Shown piece by piece: positions 11,716 to 23,711 of a stretch of 64,000 bases of DNA. The notes below the pieces were generated by a model. That model was not told where the DNA came from, made no database searches, and saw only the letters and a list, made by a program, of their open reading frames with translations. Source of the stretch: Porphyra umbilicalis (taxonomy: Eukaryota > Rhodophyta > Bangiophyceae > Bangiales > Bangiaceae); the NCBI GenBank assembly GCA_002049455.2, contig KV919122.1:1-64000 (forward strand), read 5' to 3'. Position 1 is the first letter of the stretch; each line of letters starts with the position of its first letter. Made by a program: the position numbers and the translations under genes.

Positions 11716-12935
11716 CTACGTGGACGCAGCTGCAGCCACACCCACAGGTCGTACATCCGTGGGGAGGCGCTTAGTCAGGTCGCAGTACCCCCCGGTTGGG
11801 CGGAAGCGCGACACGGGCAGTACGGAGCACTTGCACCCCGTGCGCCAGTCATCAAACATCCAGCGCAGGTCCGGACAACCGTAGAAGGCGTCGCACAGGT
11901 CGTCCATGTTGCTAACCACCTCGCACATGCTGTCGTGCGTCGCCTTTTGGCGGTTTGGCGGGTGATCCTCCACGGGAAGACCGAAGAAGCGATAAATGCG
12001 CGCCATGGTGGAAGCGCGCCCATAGAGATACTCCTCGTAAGGCACAGGCAGGACACAGCCGTCGGAGCCCAGGGCCTCCATCGCCTTCTCCACCAGCCGG
12101 TCGTTGTTCTCCAGGTCCCGAAGCACATTGTGGAAGAAGGGCATGTCGGTGATGTTGAAGGAGCACGCCCCTTTGGCGCACCGCTCCTCCAGCGTCTCGC
12201 CGTCGCGAAGGCCTTCAATAACCGAGTCGTCCTTGAGGAAGCGGTGCCGGTACTCGCCGACCGCCTGCTTGATCAAGTTGCCACGAGAGTTCCAAATCAA
12301 CCGCACCCCGAAGTCCTTAATGATGGACTGGAAGGCTTCAGGGTCGTTCAGGATATGGGTAGGGCGGAGCTTGAAGCCGGGCACCTTGCCCGCCGCGATG
12401 CCCTCGGCGAGGAACTTGCGCGTGAAAGACACGGCCAGGGGGGTGTCGTTTTCGTACTCATGGTGATCGATGGGCTCAGGGCCAGTAGGGGAGCCCATAA
12501 TGGATGAGTGCTGAGTCATCTCTGACAACATGGCCGTGCTGCCGCTGTGGCCCATGAAGAGGATGAGGAAGCTCTTTGCGCGCACCGAGCCACCGGCTGC
12601 ACAGGGTGGCAGACGCGCCTCGACGGCGGCACTCAGCCCCGACGCCACCGCATCAGCATGCTTCCCTGATGCCGACGCCGCCACATCCTCGACCGCTGCA
12701 GCGATGGCCGCGTCCTTGTCCAGGTTGGCAACCTTCTGCTTGAGACGCGCCACTGCTGCCGCCGCATGCGTCCCGTTGACCGCTGCCGAAGCCGCCAGTG
12801 CCGATGCGGCAGCCTGCCGCGCAGAGCATACCGAGTCCGCGTCGGTGTGGGCCCAGCCTGTCACAGCCAATGCGATCAAGAGTAACGTTAACGCATAGTA
12901 AATGCGGAGGTCATTGACGCTAGTGCCAGCTTGGG
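11716..12935 (-). CDS. Type II membrane sulfotransferase, first exon not found
   Basis: Probable Golgi carbohydrate sulfotransferase that would transfer sulfate from PAPS to a glycan. About 406 residues are readable. The N-terminal part has one signal-anchor helix (IYYALTLLLIALAVTGWA) and then an Ala-rich stem. The 5'-phosphosulfate loop is KSFLILFMGHSGSTAM, and the likely 3'-phosphate motif is VRLIWNSRGNLIKQAV about 95 residues on. The C-terminal third has six cysteines (within MCEVV, LCDAFYGC, GCKCS) that could form lumenal disulfides. No ATG precedes the anchor in frame. A good acceptor (TTGTCTCCACAG) ends at 12936, so a short first exon upstream, ending one base into a codon, must supply the start. 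The family is inferred from the loop motifs; the substrate is unknown. Confidence 0.78.
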
Positions 12936-13327
12936 CTGTGGAGACAAGCGAAAAGTAGGGCGCACAGATTGCAGGGGGGGAAGGTGCAGTCGATGCATGG
13001 GCACCCCAAAAGAAACACAGCGCAACAGCGATACAAAAAAAAAAAGAAATCGTGTCAGTACAGATGATAAACGATGGACAAGCAGGACAATGCTCTACAA
13101 CCAGGAAGCTCAGTCACATAGATTCGCAACGCCACGCCGGCAGAGACAACAGCCAGTCACAGAGCGCCCCTGAACCAGAAGCAATCAGCAGAACAGAACA
13201 CAAGGCACTACAGCCGGGATGTGCAAGAAGAATCACCCTATCCAGGGAATGAACAAGCAAGCAGAGACATCGACGCACCTCGGGTGAAGTGCGGACCATG
13301 GCCCCCAACACCGTTGCCTGCCGATAC
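12936..13327. other. Probable 5' intron of the sulfotransferase
   Basis: On the minus strand this segment contains a T-run of about 12 and pyrimidine-rich DNA leading to the acceptor at 12936-12937. Donor-like sites occur at 13327 (GTATCG) and further in (GTGCGT near 13280), but both follow phase-0 codons while the acceptor needs phase 1, so the joining exon is unresolved. Confidence 0.4.
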
Positions 13328-13705
13328 CTCGGACCGCAGTGGCCTCCTTCGCTGTCCGTCCATGGCTGACAGCTCCGCACAGCAGGCGCCCAAGCAGGCA
13401 GCGCGCCGCCGCCACTGCCACCCCAACGTCGTGCGCCGGCTATAGCGGCAGCCGATACAGGTCGGCCACAGCGGCGCCAAGGCGCGACCAGCGGGCACAC
13501 CTGCCAGGCACAGTTTGTCGAGCCGCGGCAAAAACTGCGCAACGCCGCCGTGCCCGCCGGTGCAGACCGTCGCGGCTCTGCTCCACGTGACGTCGCCTGG
13601 AGCAGCCAGTGTCAAATCGCGGAGGCAGGTGTCGGATGAGCGTGGCAGGAGTCCAAAAACATCCACTGCAAACGCCTCAAGAGCCGTCCTGGTGACAGCA
13701 GCCAT
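13328..13705 (-). CDS. Hypothetical exon with leucine-rich-repeat-like sequence
   Basis: Unrecognised 126-codon open exon starting with ATG (MAAVTRTALEAFAVDVFGLL). It contains LRDLTLA and FLPRLDKLCLAGVP, spaced like short leucine-rich repeats, and ends RSE directly before a GTATCG donor. If spliced to the acceptor at 12936 it would terminate after about 15 codons (frame PKLALASMTSAF), giving a roughly 140-residue protein separate from the sulfotransferase. It could also be a decayed fragment of a larger repeat protein; a similar piece sits at 57828-58037. Confidence 0.3.
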
Positions 13706-14926
13706 GTTTGTGAATGGGATTATAGTCAGGTAGTTAATATTAAATATACCTCGAACAGCGAGAGTTTCAGCAACCAAACAGACGGAAGTTGGCTCCTTTT
13801 TTGCTCAATCAATGGAGGCATGTGCTTCACACCCTAAAACCCTATAACCATATTCGGAGTGGAATGGAAACAAAACTAATTGTATGATCTTTGATATGTA
13901 GTCTCCGCCCACCTTTCTTAGCCTGGAATATTGATTTAGAATCAATAAAACGCTTCTTCTCATCGTGGTGGTGGCGCCTGTCAACAGACGCATATGCCCT
14001 GCTGTCGTTCCACCGGTGCTTATCGCGGGTACCATTCTTCGTCCGTGTTGCGAGGCTGTGGTCTCTGCTTCACAAACGCGACACATCGAACTTGCGTTCA
14101 CGAACGAACGAGTGCAACGCTCTTCGCTTTCCACGCATGATTGTTCTTGGCAACACCATTCGGTGGGAGACATGGCTCTGCTCCCTGCGTGGAAGGCGAA
14201 GAGCCGCACGGTCGAGAAGTCTCGCTGACCCGTCGCAGTATGTATTAAACTCTTGTCGCCCTCAAATCGATCGTCCATTGCGCTTGGGACCCGTGCACAC
14301 GCAATGCAAAAGTGAGATGTGCAACCAGGACTGAGAACTGTTCGCGCATCTCGTCAAGCTGGCCACTCAGTGCCACTATGGTATGATTGTCTTCTCCTTG
14401 CATTGTTGAGTGTCGTGAACAGATCGACTCAAGGGACCACTCCTTGCAAAAGTGCCCAGAAACCCGTTTGCAGTGAACTCGGCTATGAGGCATCGGTGGC
14501 CCATCAGTGGGTGATAAATCGCTCCTGCCAAAGAAAGTGTCGAATATTCCTGTTATTATTAACTATGAGATATCGGTAATGCTTAAACGCACAAAGGACG
14601 TAGTCAAACCTGACAGTGAACTTGTATTGATATATGCGCTGTTTTTGTTTGCTTTGACCCAGCTGCCTGCTGTCTTTATGCTTCAGGTTCTTGAAATAAT
14701 GAGCCGCAACAGATGCAGTACTGCCTTGGATCCAGAGCTTAGTCGCGTGGACCGACACTGTAACGTGTGACATCGTCGGTCCTTGCGAAGGACTGTTCGC
14801 ATCGCCGCCCGTTGCTCGCACGCCCCAGGGCACGCCACGGCCAAGTCGGGCAGTTCTGGGGGCCGCCCGCCCGACGACGAAAGCAGACGTCACCGTCCCG
14901 TTCGATCCCTGCCCCTTGCCGCAACC
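13706..14926. other. AT-richer intergenic region upstream of TM9SF copy B
   Basis: No supported coding sequence. Base composition is clearly lower in GC than the genes around it. The last 130 bp before 14927 match the leader of TM9SF copy A and mark the upstream edge of the duplication. Confidence 0.55.
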
Positions 14927-17362
14927 ATGGCCAAGCTGACGGTTGCTGTTCTGGCTCTCGCCGCCGTGGTCGCCGCGGCCGCGCCGTCTAGTGCCTTTTA
15001 CCTTCCTGGCATTGCGCCTGTGGACTATGAGGAGGGCGCCAAGGCGGAGGTACTGGCCGCCCGCCTCACCTCAGCGAAGAACAAGGTGCCGTATGACATT
15101 TATAGCTTGCCGCTATGCAAGCCCCCGGCGGGACTTCCTCGCAACAAACGCCACCTGAGCCTTGGACAGGTACTGGTTGGAGAGCGGGCACAGCCGACAG
15201 ACTTTGAGTTCAACGTGCTCGTCCCCACCACTTGCAAGGTCTTGTGTGAGTTTGAGGTTCCTGTTGGCGCGCCGCTGCGGCGCCTGCATCGCCGCATCAC
15301 AGACGAGTATGTGGTGCGGTTGAACCTGGACAATATGCCCGTCGTGACGCGATTGAACCTTGCGGCGGCGGATGCGGCCAAGGCGGCCCCGTCATTTATG
15401 CTCGGCTACCCGCTGGGCGTCAGCGACCCCAGCGGGGCGGCCTACCTGTACAACCACTTGAAGTTTCGGGTGCTCTACCACAAGCCGTTTGCCACAGATG
15501 TGGCGGCGGCAGCCGCAAGCGCTGCAGCTGTCGCGTCGGGCACGACGCGTGCGCCTGCCTACCGGATTGTAGGCTTTGAGGTTGAGCCGATGAGCGTGAC
15601 CCACAAGATGGTCGACGGTGAGATCACCACTTGTCCGGTCAATGCCTCAACGGCCGTGCCGCTCGCGGTGCCCATGTCCACGGCTGGCAAGAGCACAACG
15701 GCGGCCTTGTCCAACGCCATCACCTACGACGTGGAGTGGGCGCAGAGCGACCGTGCGTGGGCCACCCGCTGGGACGCGTTGCTGAACGCCAACTCGGCGC
15801 AGGTGCAGATCCAATGGTTCAGTGTCGTCAACTCGGTATGTGTGGGCTGGAGTGGCGGGATGGTGTGTACAGGTTCTGTTTGTCTGGAAGATTGTGTGTC
15901 TAACATGCGGCATATGCATCTGGGTAGTTGTACCATGAGCAGGTTACTAACCAGCCTACTCTTTCCTCTTCGTTTCTGGTGCCCGTGGCTGCTTTGCGCT
16001 GCTGTGCACACTCTTGCATTCGCTTCCTTGTGGTCTGGCATGGATACCCCATGGATTCACAGGTGATGATTGCGCTCTTTCTGGCCGGGATGGTGGCGCT
16101 CATCCTCCTCCGCACGGTGCACGCGGACTTTGCCCGCTACAACCGCCTGGACGGCGACGACGACCTGGCCGACGACGCCGGGTGGAAGCTGGTGCATGGG
16201 GACGTGTTCCGAGCACCGACGTGGGCAGCGGCGCTGGCGATTGCGGTCGGCACGGGGGCGCAGGTGACGGCGGTGACGGTGATTACACTGGTGTTTGCGC
16301 TGCTGGGGCTGCTGTCACCAGCCAACCGGGGGGGTCTGCTGAGCGCGATGCTGCTGCTGTGGGCGCTGACAGGGGCGGTGCCCGGCTTTGTGTCGGCCGT
16401 GCTGTACGGCCGGTGGGGCGGGATGGACCGCAAGAAGGTTACCCTCGGGGCTGGGATGGCGTACCCGGGTCTGGTCGGCACTCTGTTCTTCTTGCTCAAT
16501 CTGATGCTCTGGGCCGCCGGCAGCACTATGTCCGTGAGCTTCTTCACGCTGCTGCTTCTGCTGGCGCTGTGGTTGTTCGTGGCGATGCCCCTCTGCATTG
16601 TGGGGGCGTACGGTGGCTACAAGGTCAAGACCGCCGACTGGCCGACGCGGGTGAACGCCATCGCGCGGGCCATCCCACAGCCGCCCATGGGGGTATCCCC
16701 GAGCTGGTATGCGCTGGCCACAGGGATCCTGTGCTTTGGCGTGGTGTTTATCGAGCTGGTGATGGTGCTAACGTCGCAGCTGTACTACATGTTTGGGTTC
16801 CTGTTCATCGTGTTTGCGCTGCTAGTTGTATCGTGTGCTGAGGTACGTTGGCTACTCATCATGCTTTATCTCGTGTGTTCTGTGGCTGGCCGTACGGATG
16901 GTGCGCCCTCCTCGCGTTTGGTGCTCGCTTTGTGGTCAAGCGTTCATGGTCGAAAACCGCATTGGGGCAAGCTGACGCGTTGTGCGATATACCTTTGTGC
17001 TCCTACCGGATGATCGATTGCAATCTCCTCTCGTTATGTTGGCCACCTGCCGCTCTGTGCTTTCACCAATCCAGGTGTCCATCGTGTTCGTGTACCTGTC
17101 GCTGACGCATGAGGACTGGAGGTGGTGGTGGAACGCCTTCAACTACACGGCCTCCTCTGGCCTGTGGGTGTTTGCGTACAGCCTGTGGTTCTACACGATG
17201 CAGAGCGGCCTCGAGTGGTCGACCCACCTGCTGTCTTCGACAATCTTCTTTGTGTACAGCGCCATCGCGTCGAGCGCATTTGCATTGATGACGGGTTCCA
17301 TCGGCTTCTCGGCGTCGTACATTTTCGTCCACAAGATCTACAGCGCGGTTCGCGTAGAATGA
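14927..17362 (+). CDS. TM9SF (nonaspanin/EMP70) protein, copy B
   Basis: Inverted paralogue of the gene at 3547-6002. Exons are 14927-15835, 16063-16842 and 17075-17362; introns are 227 and 232 bp, starting GTATGT and GTACGT. The product has 658 residues with signal peptide, lumenal domain and nine-helix region laid out as in copy A; exons 2 and 3 have identical lengths in both copies. By eye about nine residues in ten agree, with most differences in the lumenal domain (for example NLAAADAAKAAPSF against a longer Ala/Thr tract). The C-terminus is KIYSAVRVE. All diagnostic junctions and the WWWNAF motif are intact, so both copies look functional. The two genes diverge from an 8.9 kb spacer. 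Confidence 0.93.
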
Positions 17363-17636
17363 GAACAGTCTGCTGCTTCCCCTTTCCTCATGCGATTCTC
17401 TCTGCTTGGCGACTTCGTGAGTAAATTTTTTGGAGTCCTGTTGTGGCGCCGGCGCTTGTCGCGGGGGCAGAGGTATGTGACCGTCGCTTCGTACCGCGTT
17501 ATTGTGCCGTGTGGCTCACCGCCAAGTGCGCCTCGTACCGCCGCGTTCCGTCGATGGAATTCCTTTGAGAGAACTGGTGGCATCCCTCTCTCCCAGAGTA
17601 GGTGCAGCGCACAGTGGACGGAGACTAGAGACACTA

Positions 17637-17888
17637 GTGTCTATTCCCCTGAGGGGATCATTTGATCCTCTGAGGATCAATTGATCCTCATATGAGGCAA
17701 CTCAAAAAAGAACCTTCCTGACGTCCGTTCTGTTTTTTTTCGATACAGGCGAACGCAGCGTGCCCGTCTTACCCGTCGGACTGTTCAAAGGCACCTGGGG
17801 GCACAAAAACGTGCACGGCAAGGAAGAAAGATTCCTTTTTTTCGCGTAAGTAGGATCAATTGATCCTCAAGATCAGGGGAATAGACAC
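17637..17888. mobile_element. 252-bp MITE with TA target site
   Basis: Perfect 16-bp terminal inverted repeats GTGTCTATTCCCCTGA, then a second inverted block TGAGGATCAATTGATCCT on both sides; the left arm has an 18-bp extra segment. It is flanked by TA at 17635-17636 and 17889-17890, as in Tc1/mariner-type insertion. No coding capacity, so non-autonomous. Confidence 0.8.
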
Positions 17889-18239
17889 TAGGTGAGCGCG
17901 AAGTGGGACCGAGACGAGGTGGGCGCAGAAAGGATCGAGATTATTGCTGATCCCCAAATTTTGTCCTGGTGGACAGAGACTGACTTGCGGACCGACTCTC
18001 TCCACCAATCAGATGCGCCACTGGGACTGACTTGGTGCTCCTGATTGCTTACATGTGCCCATGCAGCCTGGAAATCAACATCAGCTCCTCTTCTTTTCTG
18101 CACTTCTGGCGAGGAGACAGTAGAAAATCTCAAGATCTCGCGTGGGCAGCTCGCTCCGTGCCAAGAAAAGCGGATCAAGCAGCGACAAGCAGTGAGTTCT
18201 GCTCGATGCAAGGTCCTGGCATAGAATGCGGGCTTTCTA

Positions 18240-18441
18240 TTGGCTTCAATGCCTTCTTACTGTCGTTTTAAACCAACAGAGTGCTCTTATTCAGAGTCAG
18301 TCTCTGTCTCTGTCCCCCAGGACAAAATTCGGGGATCAGCAATATTGGCTTCAATGCCTTCTTACTGTCGTTTTAAACCAATAGAGTGCTCTTATTCAGA
18401 GTCAGTCTCTGTCTCTGTCCCCCAGGACAAAATTTGGGGAT
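18240..18441. repeat. 105-bp tandem duplication of the right end of TIR element A
   Basis: Copies start at 18240 and 18345 with the shared words TTGGCTTCAATGCCTTCTTA and GAGTGCTCTTATTCAGAGTC. The second copy is cut at 18441 by the left LTR of the copia element and resumes after 23878. Confidence 0.85.
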
Positions 18442-18593
18442 TGTGAATATGCGTGAGAAGGTTGCCGTGGCGCCCCGCGGCTCGTCGGCGGCGGGGCGGT
18501 GGCGTTTATACGAGTCGGAGATACGATGCGGGCGAAATCAATCAGGCGGATAATCAGGCGGATAAGTCATGCGAGTAATAATCAATGATGACA
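18442..18593 (-). repeat. 3' LTR of the copia element
   Basis: 152 bp with TG...CA ends; differs from the other LTR at two bases (GATACGATG against GATACAATG, and GCGAG against GCGGG). A purine-rich GAGCGGGAAG directly precedes it on the coding strand and is the likely polypurine tract. Confidence 0.95.
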
Positions 18594-18907
18594 CTTCCCG
18601 CTCGTCGGTCTTGAGGTCTTGGGGATGTCCGTCCCGTTGTGGTCCGGCCGCGGCTTGGTGGCGGTCTGCCGGGCGTTGGCCTCGCCGTGTCGGGCGGTTG
18701 GGTTCATGGGGCACACTTCCCCGGTTGAGGGGGGGGGGGAGGTGGCCGCGGGGGGGGGGGGGGGGGGGGGCGGCGTCAGGCGGGCTCGATGCCGGCGCGG
18801 GGCTGGTTGCGGTAGCCGTCGGTGGTCGTGTGGGAGACGACCGGAGTAGTCAGGGTGCCCGAGTTCAGGGCGGTCGAGAGGGCGGCGGTAGGGGCGGGGC
18901 GGGAGAA

Positions 18908-21900
18908 CTAGGGCTTGGAGAGGGCGTCGGCGGGGTTGTCGTTGCCGTGGATGTGGTTGACCTCCGCGAGGTCGCCGTTGAGGAGCGCGCGGCGGAGGAG
19001 GTGGAGGTCGTTTTTCCCGGACATGTCGGCAGGGTCCCGAAAGGAGGTGACGAGTTCGTATGTTGTGGCGGAGTCGGTGTACGCGTCGATGGGGACGCGC
19101 TGGTCAAGGAGTTCCTGCAGGAGCAGGCGGACGTCGAGGGAGGCGGCGTAGGCGTCGGCCAACGCCAGCAGTTCCCCGGCGGTGGAGCCTCGGCAGACTC
19201 GGCGGGGGCGGTGTGACGCCCAGTGCAGGAGCGAGAAGCGGTGGGTGTTGTCGGTGAGGGCGGCGAGGTAGCCGACTTGGCGCTTGCCCGGCGGCGAGGT
19301 GGCGGAGCCCGAGTAGTCGGCATAGACGCTCAAGTGGAGCGAGGGGCGGTGCAGGCGGGGGAAATGGAGGGAGATGTGGCGGCGAGTGAGGATGGCCAAT
19401 GTGTCGTTGGCGTGCCGAGCGTCGAGGGAGGTGGGGGAGGGGAGGTTGGCGAGGTTGGTGGCGTTGGTAAGAACGTCGGGGCGGGCGCAGCGGCCGACCC
19501 AGAGCAGTTGGGCAGCGAGGGAGTGGAGGGAGGTCGGGGAGGCGAGGCGGTCTTGGGGACGGTCGGAGGTCGGGGCGGGGCGTAGCGTGGAGGTGTAGGG
19601 GCCGGCGGAGCAGTGGATGCCGGCGTCGTCCGTGGTGGCGGTGAGGCCGGCGAAGGTGACGTTGCCGCGGTCGGGTCGGTGCGTGTTGTAGTTTTGCATG
19701 GCAGCGGTGACGGCGAGGTCGAAGGTGGGGGTGCCGGCGGAGAAGGTGTCGTCGACGTAGGTTCAGAGGGCGCCTTGTCCGGGGATGAGGTAGACGGTGT
19801 CAAAGGCGGCGCTGTGGATGATGCCGGGGATGGCGAGGTAGCGGGCTTGGGTCGAGAAGTGGAAGTGGCGGCCCGCGTCGTCTTTGCCGTAGATGGCGCG
19901 GGTGAAGGCCCACACGTGGTCGTCGTGCTCGCCGGCTTCGGGCGGGATGCGGACATAGACGGGCTCGGGCAGCAGGTCGGATTGTAGGTAGGCTCGTAGG
20001 AAGTCCTCCGTGTGGATGGTGAAGCGGAGGATGGAGGCGGCGGCCATGATGGTGCGGATGGCGCGTTGTGGGGTGACGGGGGAGGTGGGCACGTTGGTGT
20101 GTTTGTGCCAGTCGCGGTTGCCCGCAATGCAGAAGCGTGCTCGTTCGGGAGGCTTTCCATTGCCGCGGTTGGGCTTGTGCGTGACGCGCCAGATGAAGGG
20201 GAAGACTTGCTTGCCGTGCGGCACCTTGCGGATAGGGATCGAGTGCTTGCAGTCGATGGAGGCGAAGATGGCGAGCTCGGTGCGCTTGGCGGCGTCCCAG
20301 CGGGGGTGCTGGTGGGAGGAGGGGTCGGCGGGCGCGGCAAGGAAGAGGCGGGTGGCCGGCGGAAGGGCGGCGGCAGGTGGGGGCGCCGGCGTGTGCGTGC
20401 GGATGGGGTCGGTCGGCGGGGCCGGGGCGGCGTGTTCCGGTCGGCGGGCATGGTGAAGCGGGAGGCGGGAGACGAGGGGCTTGGTGCGGGACTCGTGGGC
20501 GGAAAAGATCTTGTTGTTGTGCAGCACGTATACAGTTTTGCCGTCGAGTGAGTGGACAACCCCGCGCAGCCAGCCGTGGCGGTCCCGGTGGAACCATACG
20601 GGTTGGCCGACGTGGACGAAGGGGAAGTTGTTGCCGGGGTGCGAGAGGGCGCCGCGGAGGCGGTCGGCAGCGGTGTGGCGTTCCATGGATGCCCGGGCGG
20701 CTTGCATGGCGGTGGAGCGTGCGGCGATTGAGGGGTCGGCGTGCAGGTTGTCCCCGATGAGGAGGCGGGGTGGTTCGCCAGTGACGGCGGTGGTCGGGGC
20801 GATGCCGTGGGCGCGAGGGGCATCGTTACGGGCTTTGTAGGCCATGGAAAGTGCGAGGTCGGGGGCGAGGTGGGGCGTTTCGGCGAGAATGCGGGTGTAG
20901 GCGTCTCGAATTGGGCGGTGGTGGCGCTCGTTGCGGCCGATGCCCCAGGGGGCTTCCGTCGGGATGGGTCGCCAGTGGATGCCCATGGCGTGGAGGGCGT
21001 TGATCATTGCGTCGTTTTCGTTTTCGGACCCGCGGTCTGTGATGATGGTTTCCGGGCAGCCCCAGATGGAGAGCCAGGCGAGGTAGAGGACAGAGAAGGT
21101 GACCTCGCCACGCATGGAGGACATGAAACGGCCTTGGCCGAAGTCGGTGTGCAAGCAGGTAATGTAGAGGACCTTGGGGACTAGGGGAGCCACCTGAAAG
21201 GCGTCCATGGCGATGACGCGGTTGAAGGTGACGGGGCGGGGCGGCAGGGCGTAGCGGGGGCGGCGGGGCAGGTGGGCGTGTTGTTGGCAGGCGGCACAGG
21301 TGGCGGCGACGTCCCGGAGCTGAGTGATGTCGGCCGGGGAGAAGGTGTTTGGAGGGAAGGCGCGGAGGAGGGCGTCGACGCTAGCGTGGCCAAATTGGCG
21401 GTGGGCGTGGCCGAGTTCGGCGCGTGTGTAGTGGATGGTGGCGCGGCGGGGAGGATGGGAGGGGGGGGGGGGGAGGGTGAGGTGGCCGCGTTGGACGGCG
21501 CAGCGGACGGGCGTGGCGGAGGGACCGACGAGGATGGTGTTGTTGGCCGGGTCGACGACGAGGTTGAGGCGCTTGTGGGAGTGAAGGTCGATCAGGAGGG
21601 GGACGGCGTCGTGACGGAGGACGTGGACGTCGGGGAGATCGAGGTAGAGGGGGGCGCCCGCGGCGGAGCGTGTGTGGATGCGGAGTCGGAGGCGGCCGAG
21701 GGAGGTGGGGGTGTCGTGGCCGAGGGCGTAGTTGGTGGTGGGCGGGCGCATGGGGCCGGTGGTGGCTTGGGGGTGGCGGCGGAGCCACGTGTCGCCGACG
21801 ATGTCCCCGGGCGTGCCGATGTCGGCGATGGCGGTGGCAATGTCGGGTTCTTGAGTGTTGTACACATGGGAGACGGGGATGTGGAAGGCGGTGTCGGTGG

Positions 21901-23445
21901 CGGGGGCGAGGAGACGGTCGTCTGGGTCGTGGGAAGAAGGAGGGCGGAAGTCCGGCAGGTAGGACGTCGGGAAGAAGTCGTCAGCGAGGTGGGCGCGGGC
22001 GGGGCGGGGCGGGTCGCGTTGCGGTCGCGAGGGGCATTCGCGAGCAAAGTGGTAGGGTGCGTGGCAGATGTGACATGTGTTGGAGGGGCCTGGCGGGGGG
22101 CGGAATGGGCGGCCAGACACGCGAGTGGTCTGGTAGGGTTGGGTGGCGTGGGCACGGAAGCGTTTGAAGGAATAGTAGAAGGTGGCCGTGTTAGAGGGGT
22201 CGGGCACGACGACGTCGTACGAGACGGTGTCGTCGGGGCGGGGCGAGGCGTCGGCGGTGGGGTGGGCATGGTAGGCGGTTGAGGGGGCGGGGCGGCGGGC
22301 GGCGGGGGCGGGGCGTCGGGACGGGGCGGCGGGCCGGCGGTGAGGAGCAGCTTGATGTGGGCGATGAGGGCGTGGGGGTCGTTGGGGTGGAGGGCCAGGA
22401 CGGAGTGGGTGAACCAGTGGTGTCGGGTAGCGTCGAGGATCTTGTCGAGGAGCATGGCGGCGGTCTGGTAGCGGCTGGGCATCTGGGCTTGGAGCAGGGA
22501 GAGGCGGGAGACCATGCGGGTGAAGCGGGATACAGGCGTGTCGTCAGTGCGGGAGGGCGTTGTGGCCAGGGTGGTCGTCTGCCATTCGTCGCGAACGCGG
22601 AGGGCGCGGGCGTCGGTGTTGACGCGGGCGTTCACCAGGGACCACAGTTGTTGTTCGGAGGCGCCGTCGGCGTCGGCAACGAGGGCGGGCAGGTTGTATT
22701 CGGATTGGCGGAGGGCGAAAGGCACGCAACTGGCACGGCGGGAGGCGGGGACGCCGATCGCGTTGCAGATGGCGCGGAACTTGCCGATGGCGCGGGAGAG
22801 GGATTCGTCGTCGCCGCCGCCGTATTGGTTGGCGGGCGTGTAGAATTGGATGACGGATCGGACGGCGGTTGTGTGGTGGTGAGGCGGGGGCGCCGCGGGG
22901 GGGTGGGCGGGGTTAGGCGGAGGTGGGGCGGGAAGCGGGGCCGGGAAAGCGAGGGCCGGGGGCGTGGCGGGCGAGGGGACGACGGAGGCGGGCTCGGGCG
23001 GGGAGGGAGGGAGGGCGACGCCTGCGCCGGGCGGGGTGGTGTGGGCGGAGGGGACGGGGGGAGAGGGGTGGACGGGGGTGTCCGAGGGGTCGAGGGAGAA
23101 AGGGACGACGGAGTAAGGGCGGCGGAGGTTGGCGACCGACTCGATGTTGCCGGCGAGGTAGTCGAGCAGGACGGACGTGCGCGAGGAGGCGGGGTCGTGG
23201 CGGTTGGTGTTGTGGAGGGGGTAGGGAGGCCAGAGGTCGTTGATGACGAGGGAGAGTTGGAGGATTTGGCCGTTGGTCAGGGACGAGGCGTCGAAATCGC
23301 CGAAGACGAGGGTGACGACGGTGTCTGTTTGTTCGGGCGTCCAGGCGGGCGTAGAGGCGGCGGCGGCGGCGACGAGGCGGGTATGGATGTCTTGGAAGGT
23401 TTCGGGAGATCCCGAGAGGGTGGCAAGGTAGTCGACGGGGTCCAT
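18908..23445 (-). pseudogene. Copia gag-pol polyprotein with frameshift and one in-frame stop
   Basis: Gag starts at 23445 (MDPVDYLATLSGSPETF). A shift near 22240, in a run of C and G, moves to the pol frame that carries the CCHC knuckle CHICHAPYHFAREC. Protease follows with a DIG motif (IADIGTPGDIVG) where DTG or DSG is usual. Integrase has HRQFGH and CAAC zinc ligands and the Asp, Asp, Glu triad in MDAFQ, TDRGSEN and GRNERHH. Reverse transcriptase has FIWRVTHKPN and FLRAYLQSDLLPEPVYV; a single TGA at 19765-19763 sits a few codons before TYVDDTFSAG. RNase H follows (CRGSTAGELLALADA, DAYTDSATTYELV) to the stop at 18908. Two lesions in an otherwise open reading suggest a recently disabled copy, though the frameshift might be programmed or a sequencing error. 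Confidence 0.9.
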
Positions 23446-23711
23446 GGGGGCAGGGTGGGTCGGGGCGGGGCGGGGCGGGGCGGGGCGGGGCGGGGCGGGG
23501 CGCGGGACGTGGCGGGGCGGGGCGGGGGCAGGACGGGGCGGGACGGGCAGGCTTGCGAGCGAGGGAGCGGCGCAGCGGAACGCGTCCGGGGCGGGCAAAG
23601 AGGCAGGGTGGGATTCGGCACAGAACGGCAGGCTTGCGGGCAGGGGGAGCGGCGCAGCGGAGCCGGGCGGAGCGGGATCCAGGGCGAGGGCGAGGAACCT
23701 TCAGCGACGGC

